Assembly: GCF_002744715.1 (NCBI RefSeq)
Contig: NZ_KZ319369.1
Coordinates: 248,001-312,000, forward strand
Source: Marinobacter profundi
GTDB taxonomy: Bacteria; Pseudomonadota; Gammaproteobacteria; Pseudomonadales; Oleiphilaceae
Length of the DNA stretch: 64,000 nucleotides
Direction: 5' to 3'
How positions within the stretch are numbered: the first letter of the stretch is position 1; every line of letters starts with the position of its first letter. The translations under genes and the position numbers were made by a program. Positions 24,710 through 34,226 of the stretch are shown here, in pieces. The notes under the pieces were generated by a model. That model did not search any database. It was not told the DNA's origin and was given only the letters and a program-made list of their open reading frames with translations.

Positions 24710-25381
24710 TTAGAACTGGAAGCGCGGGAACAGCACATCCCGTTCCAGGTAAATTTGCTCAGACAGCCGAAAATCCAGCGCTTTCAGCTCCCGGTAGAAT
24801 CGCTTCCAGGAGCGACAGGCGTAATCCGGCGCGCGGTAGTTGCTGGTCATTTCGCGGAGCTTTTTCAGCTGCCGTTTGATGACCGAGTGCTCTTCATTCA
24901 TCTGTGCGATTGGTGTTTCTGGCCGGGGCGGCTGGTCATGAATCATCTGATTCAGTACGTAAGTGTTCTCCCGTTCAATGTGATCCCGGAGCGTGTACTC
25001 CAGATTCTTGATGGCGAGGGTAATGCCTTTCGGCACCTCCGGGCTTACCCTGTGAACGGCTTCAATCTTGCGGGCCAGTCGGTGAAGCTCGGGCAGCTTG
25101 GCCAGATGTGCGGCATCGTAGCCCCTCAGTATGAGTTCCAATAGTACGTCAGTGTCCAGTTCTTCGATGGATGTCTGCTCCATGACGGTATCAAACAGCT
25201 CCTGACACAACTGCTCTGGTTCGACATCGGCAATGGAAGCAACCATGTCGATGGTGGCCTCACGTTGATCGTCGATTTGGGGCGCGTATCGGCGGAACAC
25301 GTCGAGCGTTTGCGGGCATCTGCTAGCCAGTTGAGCAACAGTGGTTTCGCTGCAGCGCCCAAGAATATCCTGATAGTTCAT
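24710..25381 (-). CDS. RIC/YtfE-like hemerythrin protein with altered motifs
   Basis: The 223-residue protein has the RIC layout: an N-terminal ScdA_N-like domain and a C-terminal hemerythrin-like helical domain. RIC proteins repair iron-sulfur clusters damaged by NO using a di-iron site. Here the usual DFCCGG segment is APQIDDQ, so the cysteine pair is missing, and the last ligand segment HIHLE is QIYLE, which loses one expected histidine ligand. HIERE and EEH are kept. Compare the standard copy at 58248-58931. Divergent from it is a short unknown frame at 25478. Confidence 0.8.
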   Translation of the reverse strand: MNYQDILGRCSETTVAQLASRCPQTLDVFRRYAPQIDDQREATIDMVASIADVEPEQLCQELFDTVMEQTSIEELDTDVLLELILRGYDAAHLAKLPELHRLARKIEAVHRVSPEVPKGITLAIKNLEYTLRDHIERENTYVLNQMIHDQPPRPETPIAQMNEEHSVIKRQLKKLREMTSNYRAPDYACRSWKRFYRELKALDFRLSEQIYLERDVLFPRFQF

Positions 25382-25404
25382 TGCTCACCCTCCTCTCTTA
25401 CTTT

Positions 25405-25427
25405 AACATTCATCCTAAATACATTTT
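25405..25427 (-). promoter_or_regulatory. Candidate NsrR site upstream of the RIC-like gene
   Basis: The 23-base segment has a good right half (AAATACATTTT, 9 of 11 to AAATGCATCTT) and a weaker left half (AACATTCATCC, 7 of 11). It begins 24 bases upstream of the start codon, similar to the placement at the other RIC gene. A palindrome AAGAATAATTCTC at 25438-25450 could be a separate, Fur-like site. Confidence 0.4.
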
Positions 25428-25477
25428 ATGTGATGTCAAGAATAATTCTCATTTTCCTGCCGTGGGAGGGAATGCTG

Positions 25478-25636
25478 ATGACGTGTCACAAGCCGGAGCA
25501 CATAAAAGACGAGATCTGGGCTCAGCACTTGAAGTGGCTGGACCTGGTTCGGGAGGAGTGCAAATCCAATCGCGCAAAATTTCGGCGAGAGAGGCGCCGA
25601 CATCAAGAGGTCGTTAATCGCGGACATCAACGCTGA
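25478..25636 (+). CDS. Possible small hypothetical protein
   Basis: An ATG at 25478 with GGGAGGG eight bases upstream opens a 52-codon frame (MTCHKPEHIKDEIWAQHLKW, then charged helical sequence rich in Arg). I recognise no family. The good ribosome site and amphipathic composition are the only support, so it may not be a gene. The remaining stretch up to 25763 shows nothing. Confidence 0.35.
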   Translation: MTCHKPEHIKDEIWAQHLKWLDLVREECKSNRAKFRRERRRHQEVVNRGHQR

Positions 25637-25763
25637 AGTGACGCCGGCTGCCTGCCACTGCATGAATGGCGTGTTGGCAAGGCAGGCCAGTCTGGGTCTA
25701 TCGCTGTCGGTTGGTGGTCAGACTAAGTTTGAGAGCCTGCCGGCTAAGGCCCGTGGAATAGAC

Positions 25764-26261
25764 TCAGGTCCGTGGAAATAATAGTTTCCGGGGGCTGAAA
25801 TTCCACTCCAGGCTATCCAGCAGGTTTTTCAGCCCCAGTCCCAGTTCCGTATCTCCCTCGATGACCAGACGGCGCTGGAAGAACAACTGATCCGGATCCT
25901 GCCGCCGTTCGGCCAGGGTTCGGAAGGCGGCAAGAGACCCCCGGATGGTGGCTTCGCCCGGGCCATCGACAACACGCAGCCTGCCGGCCCAGAAGCCGAT
26001 GGTGATACCGGGTTGGCCACCGGTGATTTCGAGCCGGACCCGGCGGTTCTCGAAATCATCGAATTCACCGTCGGCAATGGCCCGGGCAAACAGCCGGTTA
26101 AGTGGCGCTTCCGCAGCAAGTTGTTTAAGTGGCATCGGGATTCTGCGGTCAATGGCGCCGAGTACAGGCACCGGCGAGGGCAGGTACTCTTTCAGTACGG
26201 CCAGTGATTGTGCGGTGAGGGGGCCATTTAAGGATGCAACGGAAGGTAATGAAAATGCCAT
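25764..26261 (-). CDS. ubiT: UbiT, SCP2-domain anaerobic ubiquinone factor
   Basis: This 165-residue protein has a single SCP2 (sterol carrier type) lipid-binding domain, as in UbiT/YhbT, which works with UbiUV in oxygen-independent ubiquinone synthesis. Family marks are RIPMPLKQLAAEAPLNRLFARA and GDTELGLGLKNLLDSLEW. It is separated from ubiUV by about 8 kb but sits beside narL and carries its own candidate FNR box. Confidence 0.9.
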   Translation of the reverse strand: MAFSLPSVASLNGPLTAQSLAVLKEYLPSPVPVLGAIDRRIPMPLKQLAAEAPLNRLFARAIADGEFDDFENRRVRLEITGGQPGITIGFWAGRLRVVDGPGEATIRGSLAAFRTLAERRQDPDQLFFQRRLVIEGDTELGLGLKNLLDSLEWNFSPRKLLFPRT

Positions 26262-26291
26262 GGCTTACTCCGGGCGGTCAGTAACCTGCCC

Positions 26292-26333
26292 AGAGTAAGG
26301 CAAAACCGGCGACAACGATTTGATATAACTCAG
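26292..26333 (-). promoter_or_regulatory. Candidate FNR/ANR-dependent promoter of ubiT
   Basis: On the minus strand CTGAGTTATATCAA (26333-26320) matches seven of eight bases of TTGA-N6-TCAA. TACTCT (26297-26292), with the key T, A and last T of a -10, falls at the class II distance. The box overlaps the narL stop codon. Confidence 0.45.
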
Positions 26334-26989
26334 CCCTTGTGCAGGCCTTCCTCCACTGCCCAAACCGCCACTTCGACCCGCGAGCGCAGGTTCAGCTTCT
26401 TCAGCAGGTGCTTGACGTGGACTTTCACGGTGCCGTCGCTGATGTCGAGCTTGCGCCCGATCATCTTGTTGGACAGGCCTTCGGCGATCAGCCGCAGGAT
26501 GTCTTTTTCCCGCGGCGTCAGGCTGGCAAAGTCAGGCTGTACCGCCTGCTGGGGCTTCTGGGAGCGCAGCGCCTCTGCCAGCAGGGTGGTCAGCCGGTCA
26601 CTGATGACCATCTTGCCAACGGCGGCCTGATGCAGTTGCTTGATCATGTCTTCCGGCTCCATGTCCTTGAGCAGGTAGCCGTCGGCACCCGCCCGCAGCG
26701 CGGCTACCACATCATCCTCGTGGTCGGAGACGGTAAACATGACAATCCGCGAGCTGATGTTGAGGTCGCGGAGCCTCTTCAGTGCCTCGATGCCGTTGAC
26801 CTCCGGCATGTTGAGGTCCATCAGGATCAGGTCCGGTTCCAGCTCGGTCGCCAGCCGGATACCGTCGGTGGCGTTACTGGCCTCGCCCAGCACCTCCATG
26901 TCATCTTCCATTTCGATCAGTTGCTTGATTCCCTGCCGCAGCAGCGGGTGGTCATCAATCAGCAGAATGCTCGCGGGGGATTCGGACAT
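26330..26989 (-). CDS. narL: Nitrate response regulator NarL
   Basis: The 219-residue protein has a receiver domain ([17 protein letters not shown], phosphoacceptor in [14 protein letters not shown], and lysine in [12 protein letters not shown]) and a LuxR-type helix-turn-helix ([20 protein letters not shown]). It is the partner of NarX and activates nitrate respiration genes. The ATG 26989 has AGAGG upstream; ATG 27001 is also in frame. It follows narX by 35 bases. Confidence 0.94.
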   Translation of the reverse strand: MSESPASILLIDDHPLLRQGIKQLIEMEDDMEVLGEASNATDGIRLATELEPDLILMDLNMPEVNGIEALKRLRDLNISSRIVMFTVSDHEDDVVAALRAGADGYLLKDMEPEDMIKQLHQAAVGKMVISDRLTTLLAEALRSQKPQQAVQPDFASLTPREKDILRLIAEGLSNKMIGRKLDISDGTVKVHVKHLLKKLNLRSRVEVAVWAVEEGLHKG

Positions 26990-27024
26990 GGTTCCTCTCA
27001 TCTTGTTGGTCAGCTTGTCGTTAT

Positions 27025-28884
27025 TCAGGTGTTGATCGCTTCGGTGGTGATCAGGTGGCGACTCTTCGGTACAAAGTTGAAGGCCACTTCCACACCGCCC
27101 GTGTCACGGTTCTGGATAGAAATGTTACCACCAAGTGTGCGGGCGCGGTCTTGCATGATGATCAAGCCATAATGTTGCAGCGGCTGATCGCCCCCCGGCA
27201 GGCCCTTGCCGTTGTCGAGGATGCGGACACAGACCCGCGGGGATTCGAACCGGACCTGGACGACGATTTCCGTCGCCTCGGCGTGTTTGACGGCATTGGC
27301 CAGCGCCTCCCGGATCACCTGCAGGGTATGAATCTCCTCGTTGGGGGAGATGGTCTGCGGTGGCAGGTTGTAGTCCAGCTGTACCGGGTAGCCCAGCCGG
27401 TCGGAGAACTCGTTGACCGTCTGCTGCAGCGCCGTCCGCAGATCCGGCGTATCCAGCTTCAGGCGGAAGGTGGTAAGCAGCTCCCGTAACTGGCGGTAGG
27501 CGCTGTTGAGGCCGGTGCTGAGCTCCTCGAGGATGGCGTCGTGGGCCGGCTTGTGGTCACCGCTGATATCCAGCCGGCGTAACCGGGCCACCTGCATCTT
27601 CAGGTAGGACAGTGACTGGGCCAGGGAGTCGTGCAACTCACGGGCGATCACGGTACGTTCCTCGGCCAGGGTCAGCTGTTGCTCTTCGGTGATCTGGCGC
27701 TCCAGGAAAATCGCGGTGGCAAGCTGGTCGCTCAGGGTCTCCAGCAGGCGGCGGGCGGTCTGGGACAGCCCTTCATTCGCCGGATACCAGACCTCCAGGG
27801 TGCCCAGCAGCTGGCCGGGGGTGCGAATCGGCAACAGCAGGCGACGGCCGTCATTGCCTTCCACCGGCAGATCGTCGTATTGCTCCGGCGTCACCAGGCA
27901 CGCGTTGCATTGGTGGTCACGGCAATAGAAGGGGCGCTCCTTGACCGAGGTGCTCAATGCTTCTACCGGTTCGGCGGAATGGCGGTCATGGAGGAACAGC
28001 CGGATAGGCCCGATGCCCAGCAGCTTTTCCAGCTCCTGCAACATGGGTACTGCACCGTTACACAGGTCATGGTTGGCAAACAGTTTGCGGCTGGCGTTGT
28101 GCAGCAGCTCCAGCGCGGCGTGACTTTTTTCCAGCTCGCGGGTTTTGTCGCGGGCTTCGGCTTCCAGTTCGTAGTAGCTCAGCGCCAGCTCGCTGGTCAT
28201 CTGGTCAAAAGCCTGGCCAAGGCGAGACAGCTCGTCCGAGCCTTTCAGGTTGGCCTTGCGGGAAAAGTCCTGCTCGCCCACCGCAATGGCGATGTCCACC
28301 AGCTTGCGCAGCGGGCGCAGCACGCGGTTTTTCAGGTCATGGAACAGTGCCACGATGATCAGGATGGAGAACACCAGGCTGACGATCTGGATCAGGTGGA
28401 GCAGGTCAATGCGGGCTTCGGTGCGCTGTTCCAGCAGGTTGACTAGGTTGTCCACCTGGGTGACAAACTCCTCCGTGATGGTGAGCAACTGGTCGGTCAC
28501 CGGTGTACCGCTGGTGTGTAAAAGCAGCGCCGGGCGCAGCTCCTGCTGCCAGATCCGCAGCATCTCACGATATTCCCGGGTTAACGGGTGGTCGTCGGAT
28601 TCCGGCACCGTCCGCATAATGCCCTGGTGTGAGAGCCGCTGTTCATAATCCGCCAGCTTTTGCTGCAGCTGCGCGCCGTTGGAGCCCAGCCGTGCCGGGC
28701 TCATGGCAGATGCCAATAACTGAAAGGCACCCATGCGCAGGGAACCGGCCAGGTTGATGGCCGTGGCATTACCTTCAATGCTTTTCGAAACCGCAAGGGT
28801 GGTCGCCATGCTGACCACCGCCGTGATTACAACGGCACCAACGGCAATGGCGATTCGGTTAACCAGCGGGCTGCGGGATTTCAT
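27025..28884 (-). CDS. narX: Nitrate/nitrite sensor histidine kinase NarX
   Basis: The 619-residue kinase has an N-terminal helix, a periplasmic domain with the nitrate-binding P-box ([15 protein letters not shown]), a second helix, HAMP linker, a central module with cysteines ([11 protein letters not shown]), the H-box ([20 protein letters not shown]) and an HPK7-type ATPase domain with DNGKGL. It senses nitrate and phosphorylates NarL. I chose ATG 28884 because it aligns with the NarX N-terminus; ATG 28959 would add 25 residues. It is divergent from narK. Confidence 0.93.
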   Translation of the reverse strand: MKSRSPLVNRIAIAVGAVVITAVVSMATTLAVSKSIEGNATAINLAGSLRMGAFQLLASAMSPARLGSNGAQLQQKLADYEQRLSHQGIMRTVPESDDHPLTREYREMLRIWQQELRPALLLHTSGTPVTDQLLTITEEFVTQVDNLVNLLEQRTEARIDLLHLIQIVSLVFSILIIVALFHDLKNRVLRPLRKLVDIAIAVGEQDFSRKANLKGSDELSRLGQAFDQMTSELALSYYELEAEARDKTRELEKSHAALELLHNASRKLFANHDLCNGAVPMLQELEKLLGIGPIRLFLHDRHSAEPVEALSTSVKERPFYCRDHQCNACLVTPEQYDDLPVEGNDGRRLLLPIRTPGQLLGTLEVWYPANEGLSQTARRLLETLSDQLATAIFLERQITEEQQLTLAEERTVIARELHDSLAQSLSYLKMQVARLRRLDISGDHKPAHDAILEELSTGLNSAYRQLRELLTTFRLKLDTPDLRTALQQTVNEFSDRLGYPVQLDYNLPPQTISPNEEIHTLQVIREALANAVKHAEATEIVVQVRFESPRVCVRILDNGKGLPGGDQPLQHYGLIIMQDRARTLGGNISIQNRDTGGVEVAFNFVPKSRHLITTEAINT

Positions 28885-28974
28885 CGGAAACGGTTCATCA
28901 TCAAGAGTCGTTGTGGGTTGCCCCGGCTGGTGGAGGCCAAAGCTGCGATTTTGCGGCATTAAACATAGGCCGTA

Positions 28975-29012
28975 TACCCCCTTGAGGATAGTCAATTACC
29001 CCGATAGGCAAT
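28975..29012. promoter_or_regulatory. Overlapping FNR and NarL sites between narX and narK
   Basis: TTGAGGATAGTCAA at 28982-28995 is a perfect TTGA-N6-TCAA box. It overlaps a 7-2-7 arrangement of NarL-like heptamers at 28975-28990 (TACCCCC, TT, GAGGATA). A second heptamer TACCCCG starts at 28997. With the box at about -41.5, CATAGT at 29020-29025 could serve as the narK -10. Confidence 0.65.
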
Positions 29013-29085
29013 ATCCCATCATAGTCTTTGACCCTTGGCAGGGCAAAGCCGGACACTCAACGGTGGCTAATTATCGGGTAGTACA

Positions 29086-30357
29086 ATGCAGTCAGATCCA
29101 AACCGAGATGATGAAGACAGGGCAAATTCACTGGCAGTGGTGCTTCCGCTGGCAGTCACCGGTTTTATTATTGCAGCCGGATGCTGGACCCTGTTTGCCG
29201 TTGCCGGCTTCCATTTACGGGAGGCGCTGCAGTTAACCGGGTTGCAGTTCGGTTTATTGCTGGCAATGCCCATGGCGGTCGGTGCCGTGCTCGCGGTTCC
29301 CGGCGGACTGATTGCGCAAGCGCTCGGGGCGCGGAGGGTGATGATCTGGGCGCTGGCAGGGCTGTCGGCCTGCATGCTGTTGCTGATTGCCGTTACTTCC
29401 TATGCCGGCTACCTCGTCGCCGCCTGCGGGCTGGGGCTGACGGCGGCTTTCTATAGCGCCGGGTTGCAGTTTGTCATGAGTCATACCCCCCGGCACCATG
29501 TCGGCCTGGTGCTGGGGGTATTCAGCGCGGGCGTGATCGGGGCCGGGCTCAATTACTACGTGGTGCCGCTGCTCTATCAGGCCTTCGCCTGGGAGGCTAT
29601 TCCACTGGCCTACCTGATAGTCCTGCTGCTGGTCATGGTGCTGATGTTGCTGCTGACCGACAATCCCGACGCCAGCGCCGCACCGGAGACCGAAACGTCC
29701 CCCCGCCAGTTACTGGCGCGACTGCGGCACTGGCGTATCTGGCGGCTGTGTTTCTATTTTGGCAGCGTTGCCGGGAGCTTTTTTGCGGTGGCGCTGTGGT
29801 TGCCGGATTTCCTGACGTCCCGGTTTGAACTGCCGGTGGATGATGTTGCCCGCCTGGCACAGTGGTTTGTCATTCCCGGTGCGCTCGCGCAGGTTGCCGG
29901 TGGCGGGCTGGCGGACCACTTCGGGGTTGCCCGGGTGGTGTCACGGGCGCTGATGGTGTGCCTGGTGGCGCTGTTTGTGCTGTCCTATCCCGAGATGACC
30001 CTGCTGGTTCGTGGTGTCGAGGGCATCATCCAGCTGGAGTTTGCCTTGCCCCTGCCTGTTGAACGGCTTTTTGTGGTGGTACTTGGGGCCACCATGGGAT
30101 GTGCCATGGGGGCGCTGTTACGGATGATGGTTGACCAGAATCCCGGCGCCACCGCATTTGCGGCGGGCATGCTGCTGCTGTCCGCGTGTTCGGTAGCGTT
30201 TCTGCTGCCAGTGGTGTTTGCACTGGTCAATCAGTTGCTTGGAGTGCCCAGTGCGGCCTTCATGATTCTCTTTGCCATCCTGGCAGCCTGCCTGCTTCTG
30301 TTCACCCGCGTCGCCCGCTCCGCCGAGCGCCAGTCACTGCTGTCCCCGCGGGCCTGA
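29086..30357 (+). CDS. narK: NarK-type nitrate/nitrite MFS transporter
   Basis: The 423-residue product has about 12 membrane helices and MFS features (GGLIAQALGARRVMIW between helices 2 and 3). Its position between narXL and narGHJI identifies it as a nitrate/nitrite transporter; the nitrate signature glycine-rich helices are only partly recognisable, so the exact NarK subtype is not assigned. It lies 125 bases upstream of narG on the same strand. Confidence 0.82.
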   Translation: MQSDPNRDDEDRANSLAVVLPLAVTGFIIAAGCWTLFAVAGFHLREALQLTGLQFGLLLAMPMAVGAVLAVPGGLIAQALGARRVMIWALAGLSACMLLLIAVTSYAGYLVAACGLGLTAAFYSAGLQFVMSHTPRHHVGLVLGVFSAGVIGAGLNYYVVPLLYQAFAWEAIPLAYLIVLLLVMVLMLLLTDNPDASAAPETETSPRQLLARLRHWRIWRLCFYFGSVAGSFFAVALWLPDFLTSRFELPVDDVARLAQWFVIPGALAQVAGGGLADHFGVARVVSRALMVCLVALFVLSYPEMTLLVRGVEGIIQLEFALPLPVERLFVVVLGATMGCAMGALLRMMVDQNPGATAFAAGMLLLSACSVAFLLPVVFALVNQLLGVPSAAFMILFAILAACLLLFTRVARSAERQSLLSPRA

Positions 30358-30482
30358 CCCGCTCCGTATCACCAAGGTGGTAGAGAGCGGTTATCTCGGG
30401 GTAACCACGCAGATTTCAGGGTTTTCATCCCACACAATGGTCTTAAATCGGAGAAACGATCCGGCAGACGGAGAGAGAGACC

Positions 30483-33400
30483 ATGAGTCATTTGATCGAC
30501 AAACTTACCTACTTCAGGAAGAAGCGCGAGCCGTTCGCCAACGGCCACGGCGAAACCCATGACGTCAACCGTGACTGGGAAAACGGCTACCGCCAGCGCT
30601 GGCAGCACGACAAGATCGTGCGCTCCACCCACGGCGTCAACTGCACCGGCTCCTGCAGCTGGAAGATCTACGTCAAGAATGGCCTGGTGACCTGGGAAAC
30701 CCAGCAGACTGACTATCCCCGTACCCGTCCGGACCTGCCCAATCATGAGCCCCGCGGTTGTCCCCGGGGAGCCAGCTACTCCTGGTACATGTACAGCGCC
30801 AACCGCCTGAAATACCCGCTGATGCGCAAGCATCTGATGAAGCTGTGGCGTGCAGCCCGAATTCAGTTCAACGACCCGGTGGAAGCCTGGGCGTCCATCG
30901 TGGAGGATCCGGCCAAGACCGCCGAGTACAAGCCCCGTCGTGGCATGGGTGGTTTCGTGCGCTCGAGCTGGGACGAGGTTAACGAGCTGATCGGTGCCGC
31001 CAACGTCTACACTGCCAAGCAGCATGGCCCGGACCGCATCATCGGGTTCTCTCCGATTCCTGCCATGTCCATGGTCTCCTACGCGGCGGGCAGTCGCTAC
31101 CTGTCGATGATCGGTGGCGTCTGCATGAGCTTCTACGACTGGTACTGCGACCTGCCGCCGGCCTCTCCGCAAACCTGGGGTGAGCAGACCGACGTTCCGG
31201 AATCCGCCGACTGGTACAACTCCGGCTACATCATCGCCTGGGGCTCCAACGTACCCCAGACCCGGACTCCGGATGCCCACTTCTTCACTGAAGTCCGCTA
31301 CAAGGGCACCAAGACCGTCGCCATCACGCCGGACTACGCGGAAGTGTCCAAGCTGTCCGACGAGTGGCTGAACCCGAAACAGGGCACCGACGCTGCTCTG
31401 GGCATGGCCATGGGCCACGTGATCCTCAAGGAATTCCACGTCGACAAGCCGAGTGAGTACTTCACCGACTACGTGCGCCGCTACACTGACATGCCGTACC
31501 TGGTCATGCTGGAAGAAAAGGACGACGGCAGCTATGTGCCGGGCCGCTTCCTGCGCGCCAGCGACCTGGTGGATGGACTGGGCGAAGAGAACAACCCGGA
31601 ATGGAAAACCATCGCCATTGACGAGGGCACTGGCGAACTGACCGCTCCGAACGGCTCCATCGGTTATCGCTGGGGTGAGAAGGGCAAGTGGAACCTGAAG
31701 CAGACCGCCAAGGGCTCCGATGTCAATCTGCAGCTGTCCATGGTCGAGAAGCACGACGAAGTGGTGGATGTGGCCTTCCCGTATTTTGGCGGCATCGAGC
31801 ACGACCATTTCCAGCACGTCGAGATCAAGGACATCCTCAAGCACAAGCTGGGTACCCGCAAGGTCAAGCTGGCGGATGGTTCCGAGGGCCGCGTGGTCAC
31901 GGTCTATGACCTGATGGTTGCCAACTACGGCATCAGCCGCGGTCTGGGTGACGATGACGGCGCCACTTCCTATGACGAAGTGAAGCCCTATACCCCGGCC
32001 TGGCAGGAAAAGATCACCGGCGTACCCGCCGAGAAAGTGATCCGCATTGCCCGTGAGTTTGCGGACAACGCCGACAAGACCAAGGGCCGTTCCATGGTCA
32101 TCGTGGGTGCTGGTATGAACCACTGGTACCACATGGACATGAACTACCGCGGCCTGATCAACATGCTGATCATGTGTGGCTGCATCGGCCAGAGCGGTGG
32201 TGGCTGGGCCCACTACGTTGGCCAGGAAAAACTGCGCCCGCAAACCGGCTGGCAGCCGCTGGCCTTCGGCCTGGACTGGCAGCGTCCGCCCCGTCACATG
32301 AACTCCACCTCGTTCTTCTACGCCCACTCCGGCCAGTGGCGCTACGAGAAGCTGGGGGTCGACGAGATCCTGTCGCCGCTGGCAGACAAGTCCAGATTCG
32401 GTGGCAGTCTGATCGACTACAACGTGCGTGCCGAGCGCATGGGCTGGCTGCCGTCAGCGCCGCAGCTTAACCGCAACCCGCTGACCATCGCGGCCGAAGC
32501 CGAGAAAGCCGGAATGGAGGTGGCGGATTATGTCACCCGGTCCCTGAAAGACGGCTCGCTGGCGTTTGCCTGTGAGGATCCGGAGGCACCGCAGAACCAT
32601 CCGCGCAACATGTTCATCTGGCGTTCGAACCTGCTGGGCTCCTCCGGCAAGGGTCACGAATACATGCTGAAATACCTGCTCGGCACCAAGAGCGGCCTGC
32701 AGGGCAAGGACCTGGGCCACGAAGGCGGCGCCAAGCCAACCGAGGTTACCTGGCACGACGAGGCGCCGGAAGGCAAGCTCGACCTGCTGGTCACCCTGGA
32801 CTTCCGCATGTCCACCACCTGTCTGTATTCCGACATCGTGCTGCCGACCGCCACCTGGTACGAGAAGAACGACCTGAATACCTCGGACATGCACCCGTTC
32901 ATCCACCCGCTGACCGCTGCCACTGATCCGGCCTGGGAAGCGCGTAGCGACTGGGAAATCTACAAGGGCATTGCCAAGTCCTTCTCCAGGGCAGCTGAGG
33001 GCCACCTGGGTGTCGAGAAGGATGTGGTTACCCTGCCACTGCTGCACGATGCGCCCGCCGAGCTGGGCCAGCCGTTCGATGTGAAGGACTGGAAGAAAGG
33101 CGAATGCGAGCTGATCCCCGGCAAGACTGCGCCGAGCATCATCACCGTTGAGCGGGATTACCCGAACACCTACGCCCGTTTCACCTCCCTTGGGCCGCTG
33201 ATGGACAAGCTGGGTAATGGCGGCAAGGGCATCAACTGGAATACCGAGAAGGAAGTCAACTTCCTGAAGGAGCTGAACTATACCCATCTGGAGGGTGCCA
33301 ACGCCGGTCGCCCGAAGATCGAGTCGGCCATTGATGCGGCGGAAGTGATCCTGACCCTGGCGCCGGAAACCAACGGCCAGGTGGCGGTGAAGGCCTGGGC

Positions 33401-34226
33401 GGCGCTGTCGGAAATGACCGGGCTGGATCACACCCACCTGGCGACCAACAAGGAAGAGGAAAAGATCCGCTTCCGCGACATCGTGGCACAGCCGCGCAAG
33501 ATCATCTCCAGCCCGACCTGGTCAGGCCTGGAAGACGAACACGTGTCCTACAACGCGGGCTATACCAACGTCCACGAGCTGATCCCCTGGCGTACCCTGA
33601 CCGGCCGTCAGCAGTTCTACCAGGATCACGAGTGGATGCGTGCCTTCGGTGAAAGCCTGCTGGTGTATCGCCCGCCGATCAATACCAAGGCAGCGACACC
33701 GTTGCTGGGCGCCAAACCCAACGGTAACCCGGAGAAGGCGCTGAACTGGATCACCCCGCACCAGAAGTGGGGTATCCACAGCACCTACAGCGACAACCTG
33801 TTGATGCTGACCCTGTCCCGCGGTGGTCCCATCGTGTGGCTGAGCGAGGATGACGCCAGGGAAATCGGCGTGGCCGACAACGACTGGATCGAGCTGTTCA
33901 ACGCCAACGGCGCCATTGCGGCGCGGGCGGTGGTGAGCCAGCGGGTGATGCCGGGCATGGTGATGATGTACCACGCCCAGGAGCGGATCGTGAACATTCC
34001 GGGCTCGGAGATCACCGGAACCCGGGGCGGTATTCACAACTCGGTAACCCGGGTGTGCCCGAAGCCGACCCACATGATCGGCGGCTACGCCCAGTACTCC
34101 TACGGCTTCAACTACTACGGCACCGTTGGCTCGAACCGCGACGAGTTCGTGGTGGTGCGCAAGATGCATAACATCGACTGGCTCGATGGCGAAGGTAACG
34201 ACGATGTACAGGAGGCAGTGAAATGA
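30483..34226 (+). CDS. narG: Respiratory nitrate reductase alpha subunit
   Basis: NarG reduces nitrate to nitrite at a Mo-bisMGD centre on the cytoplasmic side of the membrane. The 1247-residue product is full length. His50, Cys54 and Cys58 in STHGVNCTGSCSW and Cys93 in RGCPRG bind the FS0 cluster, and Asp223 in YDWYCDLPP corresponds to the Mo ligand. As usual for NarG there is no cleavable Tat signal. GGAGAGAGAGACC precedes the ATG, and the stop overlaps narH. Confidence 0.98.
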   Translation: MSHLIDKLTYFRKKREPFANGHGETHDVNRDWENGYRQRWQHDKIVRSTHGVNCTGSCSWKIYVKNGLVTWETQQTDYPRTRPDLPNHEPRGCPRGASYSWYMYSANRLKYPLMRKHLMKLWRAARIQFNDPVEAWASIVEDPAKTAEYKPRRGMGGFVRSSWDEVNELIGAANVYTAKQHGPDRIIGFSPIPAMSMVSYAAGSRYLSMIGGVCMSFYDWYCDLPPASPQTWGEQTDVPESADWYNSGYIIAWGSNVPQTRTPDAHFFTEVRYKGTKTVAITPDYAEVSKLSDEWLNPKQGTDAALGMAMGHVILKEFHVDKPSEYFTDYVRRYTDMPYLVMLEEKDDGSYVPGRFLRASDLVDGLGEENNPEWKTIAIDEGTGELTAPNGSIGYRWGEKGKWNLKQTAKGSDVNLQLSMVEKHDEVVDVAFPYFGGIEHDHFQHVEIKDILKHKLGTRKVKLADGSEGRVVTVYDLMVANYGISRGLGDDDGATSYDEVKPYTPAWQEKITGVPAEKVIRIAREFADNADKTKGRSMVIVGAGMNHWYHMDMNYRGLINMLIMCGCIGQSGGGWAHYVGQEKLRPQTGWQPLAFGLDWQRPPRHMNSTSFFYAHSGQWRYEKLGVDEILSPLADKSRFGGSLIDYNVRAERMGWLPSAPQLNRNPLTIAAEAEKAGMEVADYVTRSLKDGSLAFACEDPEAPQNHPRNMFIWRSNLLGSSGKGHEYMLKYLLGTKSGLQGKDLGHEGGAKPTEVTWHDEAPEGKLDLLVTLDFRMSTTCLYSDIVLPTATWYEKNDLNTSDMHPFIHPLTAATDPAWEARSDWEIYKGIAKSFSRAAEGHLGVEKDVVTLPLLHDAPAELGQPFDVKDWKKGECELIPGKTAPSIITVERDYPNTYARFTSLGPLMDKLGNGGKGINWNTEKEVNFLKELNYTHLEGANAGRPKIESAIDAAEVILTLAPETNGQVAVKAWAALSEMTGLDHTHLATNKEEEKIRFRDIVAQPRKIISSPTWSGLEDEHVSYNAGYTNVHELIPWRTLTGRQQFYQDHEWMRAFGESLLVYRPPINTKAATPLLGAKPNGNPEKALNWITPHQKWGIHSTYSDNLLMLTLSRGGPIVWLSEDDAREIGVADNDWIELFNANGAIAARAVVSQRVMPGMVMMYHAQERIVNIPGSEITGTRGGIHNSVTRVCPKPTHMIGGYAQYSYGFNYYGTVGSNRDEFVVVRKMHNIDWLDGEGNDDVQEAVK

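Noticed and set aside
30369-32327. Long minus-strand frames opposite narG, narH (34289-35812), nosR (41001-42236), nosZ (42472-43623) and norB (56801-58237)
   Set aside because: All lie fully opposite well-known genes and show low-complexity His/Gln/Arg-rich sequence typical of antisense shadows.
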